From contig JADKBC010000011.1 in the NCBI GenBank assembly GCA_016715205.1, forward strand, positions 18,638 to 82,637: 64,000 nt of DNA, given 5' to 3'. The notes beneath the pieces are model-generated. The model worked only from the letters and a program-made list of their open reading frames with translations. It did not search any database and had not been told where the DNA came from. How positions within the stretch are numbered: the stretch's first letter is position 1; each line of letters starts with the position of its first letter. The position numbers were made by a program, and so were the translations under genes. This document shows, piece after piece, positions 26,385-34,811 of the stretch. The DNA comes from Holophaga sp. Lineage in GTDB: Bacteria; Acidobacteriota; Holophagae; Holophagales; Holophagaceae.

Positions 26385-27128
26385 TTAGCGGCCCCCAGCC
26401 ACATCGTTGATGCTGCGGGCGTCGAGGTCGTTGGAGAGGGTGGAAGCCACCTTGAGGCTCAGCTCGAACAGACGGTTCAGGCGGATCATGTCCACCATGG
26501 TGCTGGCCACATCCACCCCACTCTGTTCCAGGTAGCCCTGGCTTACCGTGGCGGTGGGGGGCGCATCCTGCAAGCCCGTCGGGTCAAAGCGGTTGGCACC
26601 CATGCGGGTGAGGGCCACGGGATTCTTGTAGGCCTTCAGATCCAGCTGACCCACGGAGGTTTGACCCTGGTTGATGGTTCCGTCCGGAGCCACGGAGAAT
26701 TCGCCCTTCTGGGTATCGATTTGAATGGTCTGGCCATTTTTGCCTAGTACGGGAGAACCATCCAGGGCCTGAAGCTCGCCCTTGGGCCCCAACATGAAGC
26801 GGCCATCCCGGGTGGCCTGGGGGCCTTGGGGTGTGCGGATCATGAAAAAGGCGTTGCCTTCAATGGCCATATCCAGATTGCGTCCGGTGGCCTTGGAGGC
26901 CGCCTGGGAGAAGTCCATTCCGCGCTGGGCCAGCACGGTGCCATCGTTCACAAACTTGCTCAGGGGCAGATTGCGGCTGCTGGCCTGGGCCTTGTTGAAG
27001 ATGGAGAAGAAGCTGCGTTCGCTCTTATAGCCCACCGTATTGGTGTTGGCGAGATTGTTGGACAGTGTCTCCAGGTGGAAGGACCTGGCTTTCAGACTGC
27101 CGGCTGCAACGTAATAGGCGGGATCCAT
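26385..27128 (-). CDS. flgF: Flagellar basal-body rod protein FlgF
   Basis: ATG 27128 begins MDPAYYVAAGSLKARSFHLE. The 247-residue product has LSNNLANTNTVGYKSER, the rod motif GNAFFMIRTPQG, and the C-terminal QSGVDVASTMVDMIRLNRLF. FlgF is a proximal rod protein encoded just upstream of flgG, as here. The start is preceded by AGAGG with seven-base spacing, but this site lies inside a strong hairpin (27132-27164). Longer reading frames upstream run through artefactual G/C sequence and should be ignored. Confidence 0.93.
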   Translation of the reverse strand: MDPAYYVAAGSLKARSFHLETLSNNLANTNTVGYKSERSFFSIFNKAQASSRNLPLSKFVNDGTVLAQRGMDFSQAASKATGRNLDMAIEGNAFFMIRTPQGPQATRDGRFMLGPKGELQALDGSPVLGKNGQTIQIDTQKGEFSVAPDGTINQGQTSVGQLDLKAYKNPVALTRMGANRFDPTGLQDAPPTATVSQGYLEQSGVDVASTMVDMIRLNRLFELSLKVASTLSNDLDARSINDVAGGR

Positions 27129-27131
27129 CTG

Positions 27132-27164
27132 GGCACCTCTGGCCTGGTATGGCCAGAGCGTGCC
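27132..27164 (-). promoter_or_regulatory. Hairpin masking the flgF ribosome-binding site
   Basis: An inverted repeat pairs GGCAC with GTGCC and CTCTGGCC with GGCCAGAG, with one bulged base and a six-base loop. On the mRNA its 3' arm contains the AGAGG that serves flgF, and the hairpin ends three bases before the ATG. Such a structure would reduce flgF translation unless it is opened. The effect has not been shown. Confidence 0.45.
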
Positions 27165-27188
27165 AACTCGATTTACGTGCGGTTCATA

Positions 27189-27424
27189 CCCCCCTTCCCC
27201 CCCCACCCCAGGCCTCTCGCCCGGCCGGGGGCCGGGGCGCGGGGGGGGCCGGGGGTCGGGGGGGGCGGGGCCGCGGGGCCGGCCCCCCTGGGGGGGGGGG
27301 CCGGGCGGGGGCCGGGGCGCGGGCCCCCCCGGGCCGACCCCGGCCCCCGCCCCCGGCCCCAGGCCCCGGCCCCCCCCCCCCCCCCCCCCCGGCCCGCCGA
27401 AGCGGCCCCCCCGCCGCCGGCGGG
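27189..27424. other. G/C-only low-complexity block, probable artefact
   Basis: About 235 bases are almost entirely G and C, with runs of more than ten Gs or Cs. The change in composition is abrupt on both sides. It cuts the moaE frame at its C-terminus and separates it from flgF. Coding frames through the block have absurd composition, mostly Pro, Gly, Ala and Arg. It looks like unresolved sequence inserted during assembly. Confidence 0.75.
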
Positions 27425-27813
27425 AAGAATTGATGCTCGCGTTTCCAAATGGGTACCCGTTCCTTGATGCGATCCATGATCCAGGCGGCGGCTTCAAAGG
27501 CCTCCTTGCGGTGGGCAGAGGCGGTGACCACTACCACGGCGGCTTCCGTGAGGGGCACGGGGCCGATGCGGTGATGGATGAAACAGCCCAGCAGGGCGAA
27601 GCGGGTGATCGCTTCGATCCGCAGGCCGCCCAGTTCCTGTTCGGCCATGGGCACGTAGGCTTCATAGGCGAGGGCCTCGACGGCCCTGCCTTCGTGGTGA
27701 TCCCGGGCGCACCCTTCGAAGACCACCACGGCCCCGGCGCGGGAATCGGTGGCTTCTTGGCGGAGACGCGCGGCGTTCAAGGGCATCTCAAGGACAGCAA
27801 CTGCTTGGATCAT
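27425..27813 (-). CDS. moaE: Molybdopterin synthase catalytic subunit MoaE, 3' truncated
   Basis: From ATG 27813 the protein shows MoaE landmarks: AGAVVVFEGCARDHHEGRAV, LAYEAYVPMAEQEL, CFIHHRIGPVPLTEAAVVVV, and SAHRKEAFEAAAWIMD followed by RVPIWKREH. MoaE transfers sulfur from thiocarboxylated MoaD to precursor Z to make molybdopterin. Readable native sequence ends at about 27430, where the artefactual G/C block begins, so the last residues are missing. No molybdenum enzyme is visible in the window. A divergent lysine aminotransferase gene starts 63 bases upstream. Confidence 0.85.
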
Positions 27814-27876
27814 GGGCTCGAAACCTCGCTTCATCCCCGGTAGACTGCCACAACTTCCCATTTCCCAGAGGCCCTT

Positions 27877-29214
27877 ATGACCCAGGCGACGGCGTGCCGT
27901 GTGGAACCTTCCGAGGTGTTTGAGACCCTGGGTCGTCACATGCTGGTGGATGGTTTCCACTTGGTGATGGACCTCGAAAAATCCCAGGGTTCCTGGATCG
28001 TGGATGCCCGGGATGGCCGGCGCTACCTGGATTTTTATACCTTTTTTGCTACCAGCCCCCTGGGTCATAACCACCCTCGGCTCCGGGAACCGGAATTCGT
28101 GCGGCGACTGGGTGAAGTGGCCGTGAACAAGCCCGCGAACAGCGATATCTACACCACGGCCTTCGCGGAATGGGTGGAAGCCTTTGCCACACGCACCTTG
28201 CCGGACTATCTACCCCATCTATTCTGGGTGGATGGGGGCGCCTTGGCCGTGGAAAACGCCTTGAAGGCCGCCTTCGACTGGAAGGTGCGAAAGAACCTGG
28301 CCAAGGGAAAAGGAGAAAAGGGTCACCAGGTGATTCATTTCAGGGAGGCCTTCCACGGGCGCTCCGGTTATACCCTGAGTCTCACCAACACTGCGGATCC
28401 CCGGAAATACCAATATTTCCCCAAATTCGACTGGCCGCGGATCTTGAATCCCAAGATCACGTTTCCCTTGGAGGGTGCCAACCTCGCCCAGGTGCAAGCG
28501 GCGGAGGCGGAGGCCCTCTCTCAGATTCAGGCGGCCCTGACTCAGGATCCCGACGACATTGCCTGCCTGATCATCGAACCCATCCAGGCCGAGGGCGGGG
28601 ATAACCATTTCCGGGCGGAATTCCTGCAGGCGCTCCGGCAGTTGGCCGACGCGCATGAGTTCCTGCTCATTTTCGACGAAGTGCAAACCGGCTTTGGCAT
28701 CACGGGCACCTGGTGGGGTCATCAGCTCTTTGGGGTGAAGCCCGATATCATCGCCTTTGGGAAGAAAACCCAATGCTGTGGCATTGCAGCTGGGCCACGG
28801 CTGGATGAAGTGGACAGCGTGTTCAAGGTTCCCAGCCGCATCAACAGCACCTGGGGCGGCAATCTGGTGGATATGGTGCGGGGCACCCGCATCATCGAGG
28901 TGATTGAGGAGGAAGGCCTGCTGGAGCACACCACGCGCCAGGGCCAGCGCCTGCTCAGTGGCTTGCAGGCTATTCATCGCGATCTGCCTGAATTCACCTC
29001 CAATCCACGGGGTCGCGGTCTTTTTTGCGCCATGGATCTGGCCACGCCTGAACTGCGCGCTGCCACCATCTCCAAGGCCCAGGAGCGAGGCATGATCGTG
29101 CTGGCCTCGGGCCAGACGGGCCTGCGGTTCCGCCCGGCCCTTAACCTAAAGACCGAGGACCTGGATCTTGGTTTGACGCTACTGCGGGAGTGCCTCATCG
29201 CGGCCCGGGGCTGA
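27877..29214 (+). CDS. lat: L-lysine 6-aminotransferase (PLP, class III)
   Basis: The 445-residue protein matches the lysine epsilon-aminotransferase group: FYTFFATSPLGHNHPR, FWVDGGALAVENALKAAFDW, FREAFHGRSGYTLSLTNT, LIIEPIQAEGGDNHF and IAFGKKTQCCG. The FGKK lysine near residues 296-297 is the expected PLP attachment site. The enzyme moves the epsilon-amino group of lysine to 2-oxoglutarate, giving aminoadipate semialdehyde. With hglS and the adjacent flavoprotein it outlines a route from lysine to 2-oxoglutarate. The aldehyde dehydrogenase and 2-aminoadipate aminotransferase steps are not in this window. rnhA follows 27 bases later. Confidence 0.9.
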   Translation: MTQATACRVEPSEVFETLGRHMLVDGFHLVMDLEKSQGSWIVDARDGRRYLDFYTFFATSPLGHNHPRLREPEFVRRLGEVAVNKPANSDIYTTAFAEWVEAFATRTLPDYLPHLFWVDGGALAVENALKAAFDWKVRKNLAKGKGEKGHQVIHFREAFHGRSGYTLSLTNTADPRKYQYFPKFDWPRILNPKITFPLEGANLAQVQAAEAEALSQIQAALTQDPDDIACLIIEPIQAEGGDNHFRAEFLQALRQLADAHEFLLIFDEVQTGFGITGTWWGHQLFGVKPDIIAFGKKTQCCGIAAGPRLDEVDSVFKVPSRINSTWGGNLVDMVRGTRIIEVIEEEGLLEHTTRQGQRLLSGLQAIHRDLPEFTSNPRGRGLFCAMDLATPELRAATISKAQERGMIVLASGQTGLRFRPALNLKTEDLDLGLTLLRECLIAARG

Positions 29215-29241
29215 ATCTGCCAAGGTAGAGGCGGAGCCTCT

Positions 29242-29706
29242 ATGACCGCGCGTCCCACAGTCGAACTCTATTGCGATGGTGCATGTCTGGGCAATCCGGG
29301 GCCCGGCGGTTGGGCGTACCTGCTGAGGTTTCGATCGGCAGATGGCGTGAAGGAAAAGGAAGCCGCTGGCCCTGACCCCGAAACCACCAACAACCGCATG
29401 GAATTGCTGGCCGCCATCCGCGGCCTGGAAGCATTGGCCAAACCTTGCGAGGTGGAATTGTTTTGCGATAGCCAGTACGTGGTGAAGGGAATTACCTCGT
29501 GGATGGCAGGCTGGAAGCGGGCGGGTTGGCGCAAGGCGGATCGTCAGCCCGTGCTCAACGCGGAACTCTGGCAGGCCCTGGATGCCCAAGTGCAGCGGCA
29601 CCGGGTGAAGGCCACCTGGGTGCGGGGCCATGCGGGGCACATCGAGAATGAGCGGGTGGATGTCCTGGCCAGGGAGGCGGCCGTACATCAAACGGCCCAG
29701 GGCTGA
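29242..29706 (+). CDS. rnhA: Ribonuclease HI
   Basis: The 154-residue protein has all four catalytic acids of RNase HI: Asp12 in [14 protein letters not shown], Glu54 in NRMELLAA, Asp76 in FCDSQYVV and Asp140 in NERVDVLA. His130/His133 lie in the flexible loop (GHAGHIENE). It removes RNA from RNA-DNA hybrids. It lies 27 bases downstream of the aminotransferase, and its stop lies inside a strong hairpin. Confidence 0.96.
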   Translation: MTARPTVELYCDGACLGNPGPGGWAYLLRFRSADGVKEKEAAGPDPETTNNRMELLAAIRGLEALAKPCEVELFCDSQYVVKGITSWMAGWKRAGWRKADRQPVLNAELWQALDAQVQRHRVKATWVRGHAGHIENERVDVLAREAAVHQTAQG

Positions 29707-29719
29707 CCCCGGGCCGTTT
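29690..29719. terminator. Probable bidirectional terminator between rnhA and the TonB fusion gene
   Basis: AAACGGCCC (29690-29698) and GGGCCGTTT (29711-29719) are perfect reverse complements, and an inner GGG/CCC pairing extends the stem. The stem spans the rnhA stop and lies between two converging genes. Both strands end the stem in TTT, although no long U run follows. Confidence 0.6.
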
Positions 29720-29734
29720 CGAAATCGCGAGTAA

Positions 29735-31585
29735 TTACTTGGGTTTGCCGAAGTTGTAATCCAAGGTGATCCAGCCGTTGATGGCCTTGCCGCCCTTGGT
29801 GGCAGGGGAATAGGAGCTCTCGTAGGCTGCCTGCTTGGCGGCGTCGTTGTAGCCGAAGGGGCCGTCCACACCCTTCTCGATGGTCACTTTCAGGGGGCGC
29901 CCCTGGGGATCCACGAACACTTTCACCGTCACGCGGATCTCATTCACCCGCAGTTCGGCGGGCAGGAAATTCTTGTTGGCCAGGCGTGGGGCCGAGGGCA
30001 CGGCGCGCTTGGTGATGGTCGGCGGTAGTTCGGGAGCATCCACGACAGTCGGCGGCGGGGCGGTGGCGGTGGTGGCAGCTGGCGTGGGGGCCGTGGCCGC
30101 GGGGGGCAGGCTCTTGGGCAGTTGGCTGGGCAATTGGCTTGGCAGCTGACTAGGGTTGACCTGGGCCACAGGCAGACTGGGCTGGTTACTGGGTGGCGGC
30201 TGCGGGGCCGGTTTCTGTTCGACGGGCGTGGATTTGACGGGGAGTTGGGCGATGTTCTGGGCCCGCTGCTGGGCCTGCTGGGCCTGCTGCTGGGTTTCGA
30301 TCTTCTGTTTCTGGAGTTCGGCCTGCTGCTTGGTGGCCTCATCGATCTTGGCCTGGGCCTTCTTCTTCTCCTCGGCCGTCTTGGCTTCCTTCAGGGCTTT
30401 TTCGCCTTCGCTCTTTTTACCCAGGGCCATCTGTTCCTGTCGATTGATGTCCGTCAATCGGGCTGAGAACTCCGCATTCTCCCGCTGGGCCATGGCCAGC
30501 TCGGCGGTGCGCTTATTGAGTTCTTTGGTGTCGGCCCAGGATTTGTAGCCTAGGATTCCCACGAGGACCACCACAGCGGCGCCACCCATCACTACGTACT
30601 TCGTGTAGTTCTGGCCGCCACCGGTCTCGAAGAGTTTCGCCTTGGCCGGTTCCGATTCGAGGAAGGGGGAGAAATCCGCACCCTGATCCGCTTTCATGGC
30701 CTGGGTGTCGTGCTCGTTTTCCTCCCGGAAGAGGGTGTGCATGAAGAAGGCCATGTTGAAAGTCGTAGGGCTGTAGTCACCGTCGTACAGCACCCGTTCC
30801 AGTTCCGTGATGAACACGCTGGGGCTTTCGAAAACCTTGTCCACACCGAGCAGGCGCTTGAGAATGCCGAGGATTTCAGGGGGAACCAGGGAATCATCCT
30901 GGGCGGCCTTGAGGGTGGCCTTGTTCAGGGTCATGGCCAGGAGATCCAGGCTGGGCAGGCGTTCCAGGGTCAACAATTCGTAGAACACGGCACCCAGGGA
31001 GAAGAGGTCCTGTTGCAACGGCGCCGTGCCAACTGGCCCCTGATACGGAGCGCGGGAGGCGGAAATGATGGGGCATTTAGGCAGCAAAGTGTGGATGGTC
31101 GCCGCGAAGGGGGCATCCAGAATCTGCGTGGCGCCTTCGAAACTCACCCACACACTGTGGGGTGAAAGCACACCGTGGTTGAGCCCCTTGGCGTGCAGTT
31201 GCACCAAGGATTGGGCCAAGCTCTGCAGCACCGAAAGGGCATGGTCGACGCCCAGGGGGATCTGCTCGTGTTTGGCCTTGTCCAGCATCTGCGCCAGACT
31301 GCGGCCCTGCACGTAGTCGCAAACCACGTGGGGCATGCGACCGCCTTCAATCTTGTAGCCATGGCCGAAACCGCGCTGCCCGGCCAGCAGGCCCGCGACT
31401 CGATTGGCTTCTTCCAAGCGAGCGCCTATGCCTGCTTCCAGCAGTTCTTCCGAAAAGGTCCTGATCAAAACATGGCGGTCGAGGCTGCTGCCCGAAAGGG
31501 TGAGACCCCGATGAATCTTGCCCGCCGGGTCCACCGTGAGTTCGTTGGCCAGCAGGTAGGTGCCGAGACGTGTGTAGGAGGCCAT
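29735..31585 (-). CDS. Pseudokinase-coiled coil-TonB C-terminal fusion protein
   Basis: The first 290 of 616 residues fold like a Ser/Thr kinase: SVLQSLAQSLVQLHAKGLNH, then QQDLFSLGAVFYELLTLERL. Catalytic residues are gone: Arg42 (VLIRTF) replaces the ATP lysine, the HRDLKPSN loop reads HGVLSPHS, and DFG is DAP (157-159). A transmembrane helix at about 330-347 is followed by a Lys/Glu/Gln coiled coil (350-447), a Pro/Gln-rich stretch (450-530) and a TonB-type C-terminal domain (540-612; VTVKVFVDPQGRPLKVTIEK, then PATKGGKAINGW). The pseudokinase is predicted cytoplasmic and the TonB domain periplasmic. It might sense a cytoplasmic signal and pass it to an outer-membrane partner. Confidence 0.85.
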   Translation of the reverse strand: MASYTRLGTYLLANELTVDPAGKIHRGLTLSGSSLDRHVLIRTFSEELLEAGIGARLEEANRVAGLLAGQRGFGHGYKIEGGRMPHVVCDYVQGRSLAQMLDKAKHEQIPLGVDHALSVLQSLAQSLVQLHAKGLNHGVLSPHSVWVSFEGATQILDAPFAATIHTLLPKCPIISASRAPYQGPVGTAPLQQDLFSLGAVFYELLTLERLPSLDLLAMTLNKATLKAAQDDSLVPPEILGILKRLLGVDKVFESPSVFITELERVLYDGDYSPTTFNMAFFMHTLFREENEHDTQAMKADQGADFSPFLESEPAKAKLFETGGGQNYTKYVVMGGAAVVVLVGILGYKSWADTKELNKRTAELAMAQRENAEFSARLTDINRQEQMALGKKSEGEKALKEAKTAEEKKKAQAKIDEATKQQAELQKQKIETQQQAQQAQQRAQNIAQLPVKSTPVEQKPAPQPPPSNQPSLPVAQVNPSQLPSQLPSQLPKSLPPAATAPTPAATTATAPPPTVVDAPELPPTITKRAVPSAPRLANKNFLPAELRVNEIRVTVKVFVDPQGRPLKVTIEKGVDGPFGYNDAAKQAAYESSYSPATKGGKAINGWITLDYNFGKPK

Positions 31586-31654
31586 CGAGTGCTCCAGAAA
31601 AAAGGGATGCTTGGAAGATAGCTCTGATTTGAAAGAATTCCTAGGGACACCCTC

Positions 31655-32326
31655 CTAGCGTTCCCGAGGGGTTTCCCAAAGGTCACCCACGGCTCGCCAG
31701 GTTTGGATCCAGATGTTGGCTGTGGCGTTCACACCGTTGGAAAAAGACAGTTGAAGCTGCGCAAAGGGCACGGAAAGGGTGTCCCAGGAACCCCGCGGAG
31801 CGCCAATTTCAAGATCAAAATGCTCCAGCAAACGCCGGTGTCGGTCCCACTTGGTTTCCGACCAGGCCAACAGGGCGGGGCGGGGGTCGAGGGGTGCCGT
31901 GATGGCCCAGAAAGGTTCCTGGCTGACGACCATGCGGGCCAGATGTTCTTCGCTGTATTCCTGGAAGCGTTCCCGCAGCGGGGTCATGCCCTGAGTGGCT
32001 GAGGGATCCGTCAGCAATTGCACCATGTGCGCCAGGGTGCCCAACTCCCGCACCACCTGTGCCGGGCGACGGTGCTCTTCGCTCATGCGGAGAATGCGCC
32101 GGAACTGGTCTTCCACTTCCTCCACAGTGGGCACTTGGTCGCTGGAAACCCCACGAGCACCGCGGGCGAGTTCCAAGGGATGTTGTCGCAGAAAGGTGGC
32201 CATCCCCCGGGGAATGAGCCCCGTGGCCAGATCCGTCTGGATCTCGTGGAAGCGAGGGGTCCAGGCCGAGAGTGAGGTTGCCATCGCCAGCACAAGGGGA
32301 AGGGTTCGACAGAGGCTGCGGCGCAT
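31655..32326 (-). CDS. Secreted phospholipase C-like protein
   Basis: A signal peptide (LPLVLAMATSLSAW) leads into WTPRFHEIQTDLATGLIP. A second segment, ELGTLAHMVQLLTDPSATQG, follows near residue 95. The spacing of His and Asp in these segments resembles zinc-dependent phospholipase C / S1-P1 nuclease proteins, but the full ligand set is not obvious. It is encoded upstream of the pseudokinase-TonB gene and divergent from comEC. I treat the function as uncertain. Confidence 0.55.
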   Translation of the reverse strand: MRRSLCRTLPLVLAMATSLSAWTPRFHEIQTDLATGLIPRGMATFLRQHPLELARGARGVSSDQVPTVEEVEDQFRRILRMSEEHRRPAQVVRELGTLAHMVQLLTDPSATQGMTPLRERFQEYSEEHLARMVVSQEPFWAITAPLDPRPALLAWSETKWDRHRRLLEHFDLEIGAPRGSWDTLSVPFAQLQLSFSNGVNATANIWIQTWRAVGDLWETPRER

Positions 32327-32387
32327 GGGACCTCGAGGGTGATGGTTCCAGACTACTCACTTGTGCCGCTCCCGTTAAACTGCCGCC

Positions 32388-34706
32388 ATGCTTTCCCGCG
32401 AACGACTCTGGCAGCGCCTTAGCGGCGCTTCTTTCTGGGGCCTGCCCTGGGCCCTTGCAGTGGCTTGTGCACTGCCTTGGCTGCTGCCGGAAACCTGGGC
32501 CGGGAACCTGCCAGGGTGGTTGCTTCCAGCGGGGGTTGGACTGCTGTTGGCTTCGCTACCGCTGCTGCTGACGCGCAGAGGATTCGTGGTACCTCTGACG
32601 TTGATTCTTGCGTTGTTCACCTTCCTGGGGCTGCGTTCTTTGGCTCGCCAGGAGCAGGCGCTACCCACTGGCTTTCAGGCGTTGGAGGGAACGCTTTCCG
32701 CACCGTGGATCCTGCGCTCCGAGCAGCGGCTCGGACGCATTCAGCTCACCGCGCCCCCGGCCCTGTCTGGCATGGAATGGCCCCTTTCATTGCCCGGCGA
32801 AGGCGTCCCGGCCCCCGAACCGGGAACCCCTGTGCGATTCCGCGCCGACCTGCGGGCGGTGGAACCGGCACCTCCCTTTCTGGGGGAACGGCCCCTCTGG
32901 CGGGCCCGGGATGCTGGCACAGCCCGGCGGTTGCACCTGCGTTCGGCGGACCTGTTGGAAGTCATGGGGCCGGCCCGGCCGTCCCTCCTTTTGCGGCTGC
33001 AGTGTTTTGCCCATCGGCGTTTTACCGCATTGCCGCTGCCGGAAGGCCCCGCTCGGGACCTTTGGGGCGCCCTGACCCTGGGCTATCCACCGGCGAGGGA
33101 TGATGTTTTCAGCGCCTTTGCGGAGAGCGGTACCATCCACACCCTGGTGGTGTCGGGGCTGCAAGTTACGCTCGTGATGGCCTTCCTGGAGGCGCTTTGG
33201 CGTCGGTTGTTGCGGCGGGGTTCCACCGTTGCTGCCATCGTGGCAGGCCTTCTGTACAGCGCCGTGGTGGGTTTCTCCGCCCCGGTTTGGCGCGGGTTGC
33301 TGATGGGTGTGGTCTGGGCGCTGGGCCGGCGGAGCGGCTGGAAGGTGCCCCCGGTGCTCACGTTGCATGGCGCACTGCTGCTGTGGCTGCTGTTCCACCC
33401 TGCGGCAGGGGCTGACCCTGGCTTTCTCTTGGCCTGGTTTGCCCTGTTGGGGCTGCTCTGGTGCGCCGAACCCCTGGCGGGGCTGCTGGGGCCGATCTCC
33501 ACGCGCTGGGCGCTGCCGGCGGCTCGTTTCCTGGCGCCGTGGCTGACCACGTTCCCGTTGCTGGCCCTCTTTCACGGTGGGGCACCGCTTTGGGGGGCCT
33601 TGGCCAACGTGTTGGTGCTGCCCTTGGTGGCAGTCCTGACGCCCATCTGCTTGATCCTCACCTTGCTGCCGATCCCTGGGGCTGTTTCCAGCATCGGGGG
33701 GTTGCTGGCGTGGATGGGGAGCAGCTTGGTCCCTTTTTTCGCCCGCATCCAGCCCTTGGCCACTGGCGTGCTCTGGCCGTGGATGCTGCTCGTGCTGGGC
33801 TGGGTTTTCCTGGCGCAACGGCACGCTCACTTTCGCAAGACCCGGGCGCTCACCGTACTGCTGACGGCGACTTCGGCGATCCTGTTGATTGCTCGGGGAA
33901 CGGGTTCCGCAGCCCATGATTTCAGCCTAGAGGCGCCGGATATCGGCCAGGGAGATGCGCTCCTGCTGCGAGTGCCAGGAGGCGATGCCACCCTGATCGA
34001 CACGGGGCCAAGTCCCTGGTCAGCCCGGCGGCTGGCGCGGGTGCTAAGCCGTCGGGGTGTGCGCGAACCTCTCCATCTGGCCCTCACCCATCCCCACAGT
34101 GATCATTCGGGCGGGTGGGCCACCCTGGCCAGGCTTTGGCCCATCGCATCCATCACCCTTCCCGACACCGTGCGGTCCAGGGAACTCTGGTCCCCGGTGG
34201 CGCCGCCCGCGCATCTGCAGGTGGCACGGCGCGTGGTTCGGGGCGAGGCCTGGCGCCAGGGCCCGGCCCATTTTGAAGTGCGCTGGCCGCCCAAGCCCTT
34301 TGAACTGCCCGATGCCAACATGATTTCCCAGGTGTTGCGGGTGCGCTGGCAGGATCGCGAGCTTTGGCTCATGGGTGATGCCACGGCCATTCAGGAGCGG
34401 GACCTGCTCGATCTCGGCGACCCTGGCTCCGTCAAGGCCCATCGGCTGCTGAAGGCGGGCCACCATGGCAGCGTTTCCGCCTCGGACCCGACCTGGATCG
34501 CTACCCTTTCACCCGAGTTGGTGCTCTTTACCGTGGGGCGAAACAACCGCTTTGACTTTCCCTCGGCGCGAACCGTGGAAACCCTTGGTCCGATCCCTCA
34601 CTTCAGCACGGGTGCCAACCGCGGCTTGCGGGTGGTGGCGGTGCCCGGAGGATGGCGAGTGGAGCCTGGAATGGGCGCTGTGATAAACGTGCCGCTGGGT
34701 TTCTAG
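32388..34706 (+). CDS. comEC: ComEC/Rec2-type DNA uptake protein
   Basis: The 772-residue protein has an N-terminal membrane segment and an OB-like soluble region. The multi-helix competence domain follows (FSAFAESGTIHTLVVSGLQV, LYSAVVGFSAPVWRGLLMG), then a metallo-beta-lactamase domain with THPHSDHSGG, KAGHHGS and GDATAIQERDLL. ComEC forms the inner-membrane channel for natural transformation, and the C-terminal domain is thought to degrade the non-transported strand. It is complete in length and domain order. No other competence genes are visible nearby. Confidence 0.93.
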   Translation: MLSRERLWQRLSGASFWGLPWALAVACALPWLLPETWAGNLPGWLLPAGVGLLLASLPLLLTRRGFVVPLTLILALFTFLGLRSLARQEQALPTGFQALEGTLSAPWILRSEQRLGRIQLTAPPALSGMEWPLSLPGEGVPAPEPGTPVRFRADLRAVEPAPPFLGERPLWRARDAGTARRLHLRSADLLEVMGPARPSLLLRLQCFAHRRFTALPLPEGPARDLWGALTLGYPPARDDVFSAFAESGTIHTLVVSGLQVTLVMAFLEALWRRLLRRGSTVAAIVAGLLYSAVVGFSAPVWRGLLMGVVWALGRRSGWKVPPVLTLHGALLLWLLFHPAAGADPGFLLAWFALLGLLWCAEPLAGLLGPISTRWALPAARFLAPWLTTFPLLALFHGGAPLWGALANVLVLPLVAVLTPICLILTLLPIPGAVSSIGGLLAWMGSSLVPFFARIQPLATGVLWPWMLLVLGWVFLAQRHAHFRKTRALTVLLTATSAILLIARGTGSAAHDFSLEAPDIGQGDALLLRVPGGDATLIDTGPSPWSARRLARVLSRRGVREPLHLALTHPHSDHSGGWATLARLWPIASITLPDTVRSRELWSPVAPPAHLQVARRVVRGEAWRQGPAHFEVRWPPKPFELPDANMISQVLRVRWQDRELWLMGDATAIQERDLLDLGDPGSVKAHRLLKAGHHGSVSASDPTWIATLSPELVLFTVGRNNRFDFPSARTVETLGPIPHFSTGANRGLRVVAVPGGWRVEPGMGAVINVPLGF

Positions 34707-34811
34707 ATTCTTCCCATTGTTCCCAGCCTCGCGTGAGAAATTGGTCTTAGCCACGCCCAGAGGAACGCAACGCAATCCCGACCTCTTTTGAAAAATGAAG
34801 GCGAGCGATCC

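Noticed and set aside
27149..27163. Sigma-54 promoter upstream of flgF
   Set aside because: A TGGCACG -24 element is present, but the -12 position reads GGCC rather than TTGC. The hairpin explanation fits the sequence better.
27184..28074. Very long frames through 27189-27424 linking moaE and flgF to extra residues
   Set aside because: They depend on the artefactual G/C block, which gives open frames in every direction.
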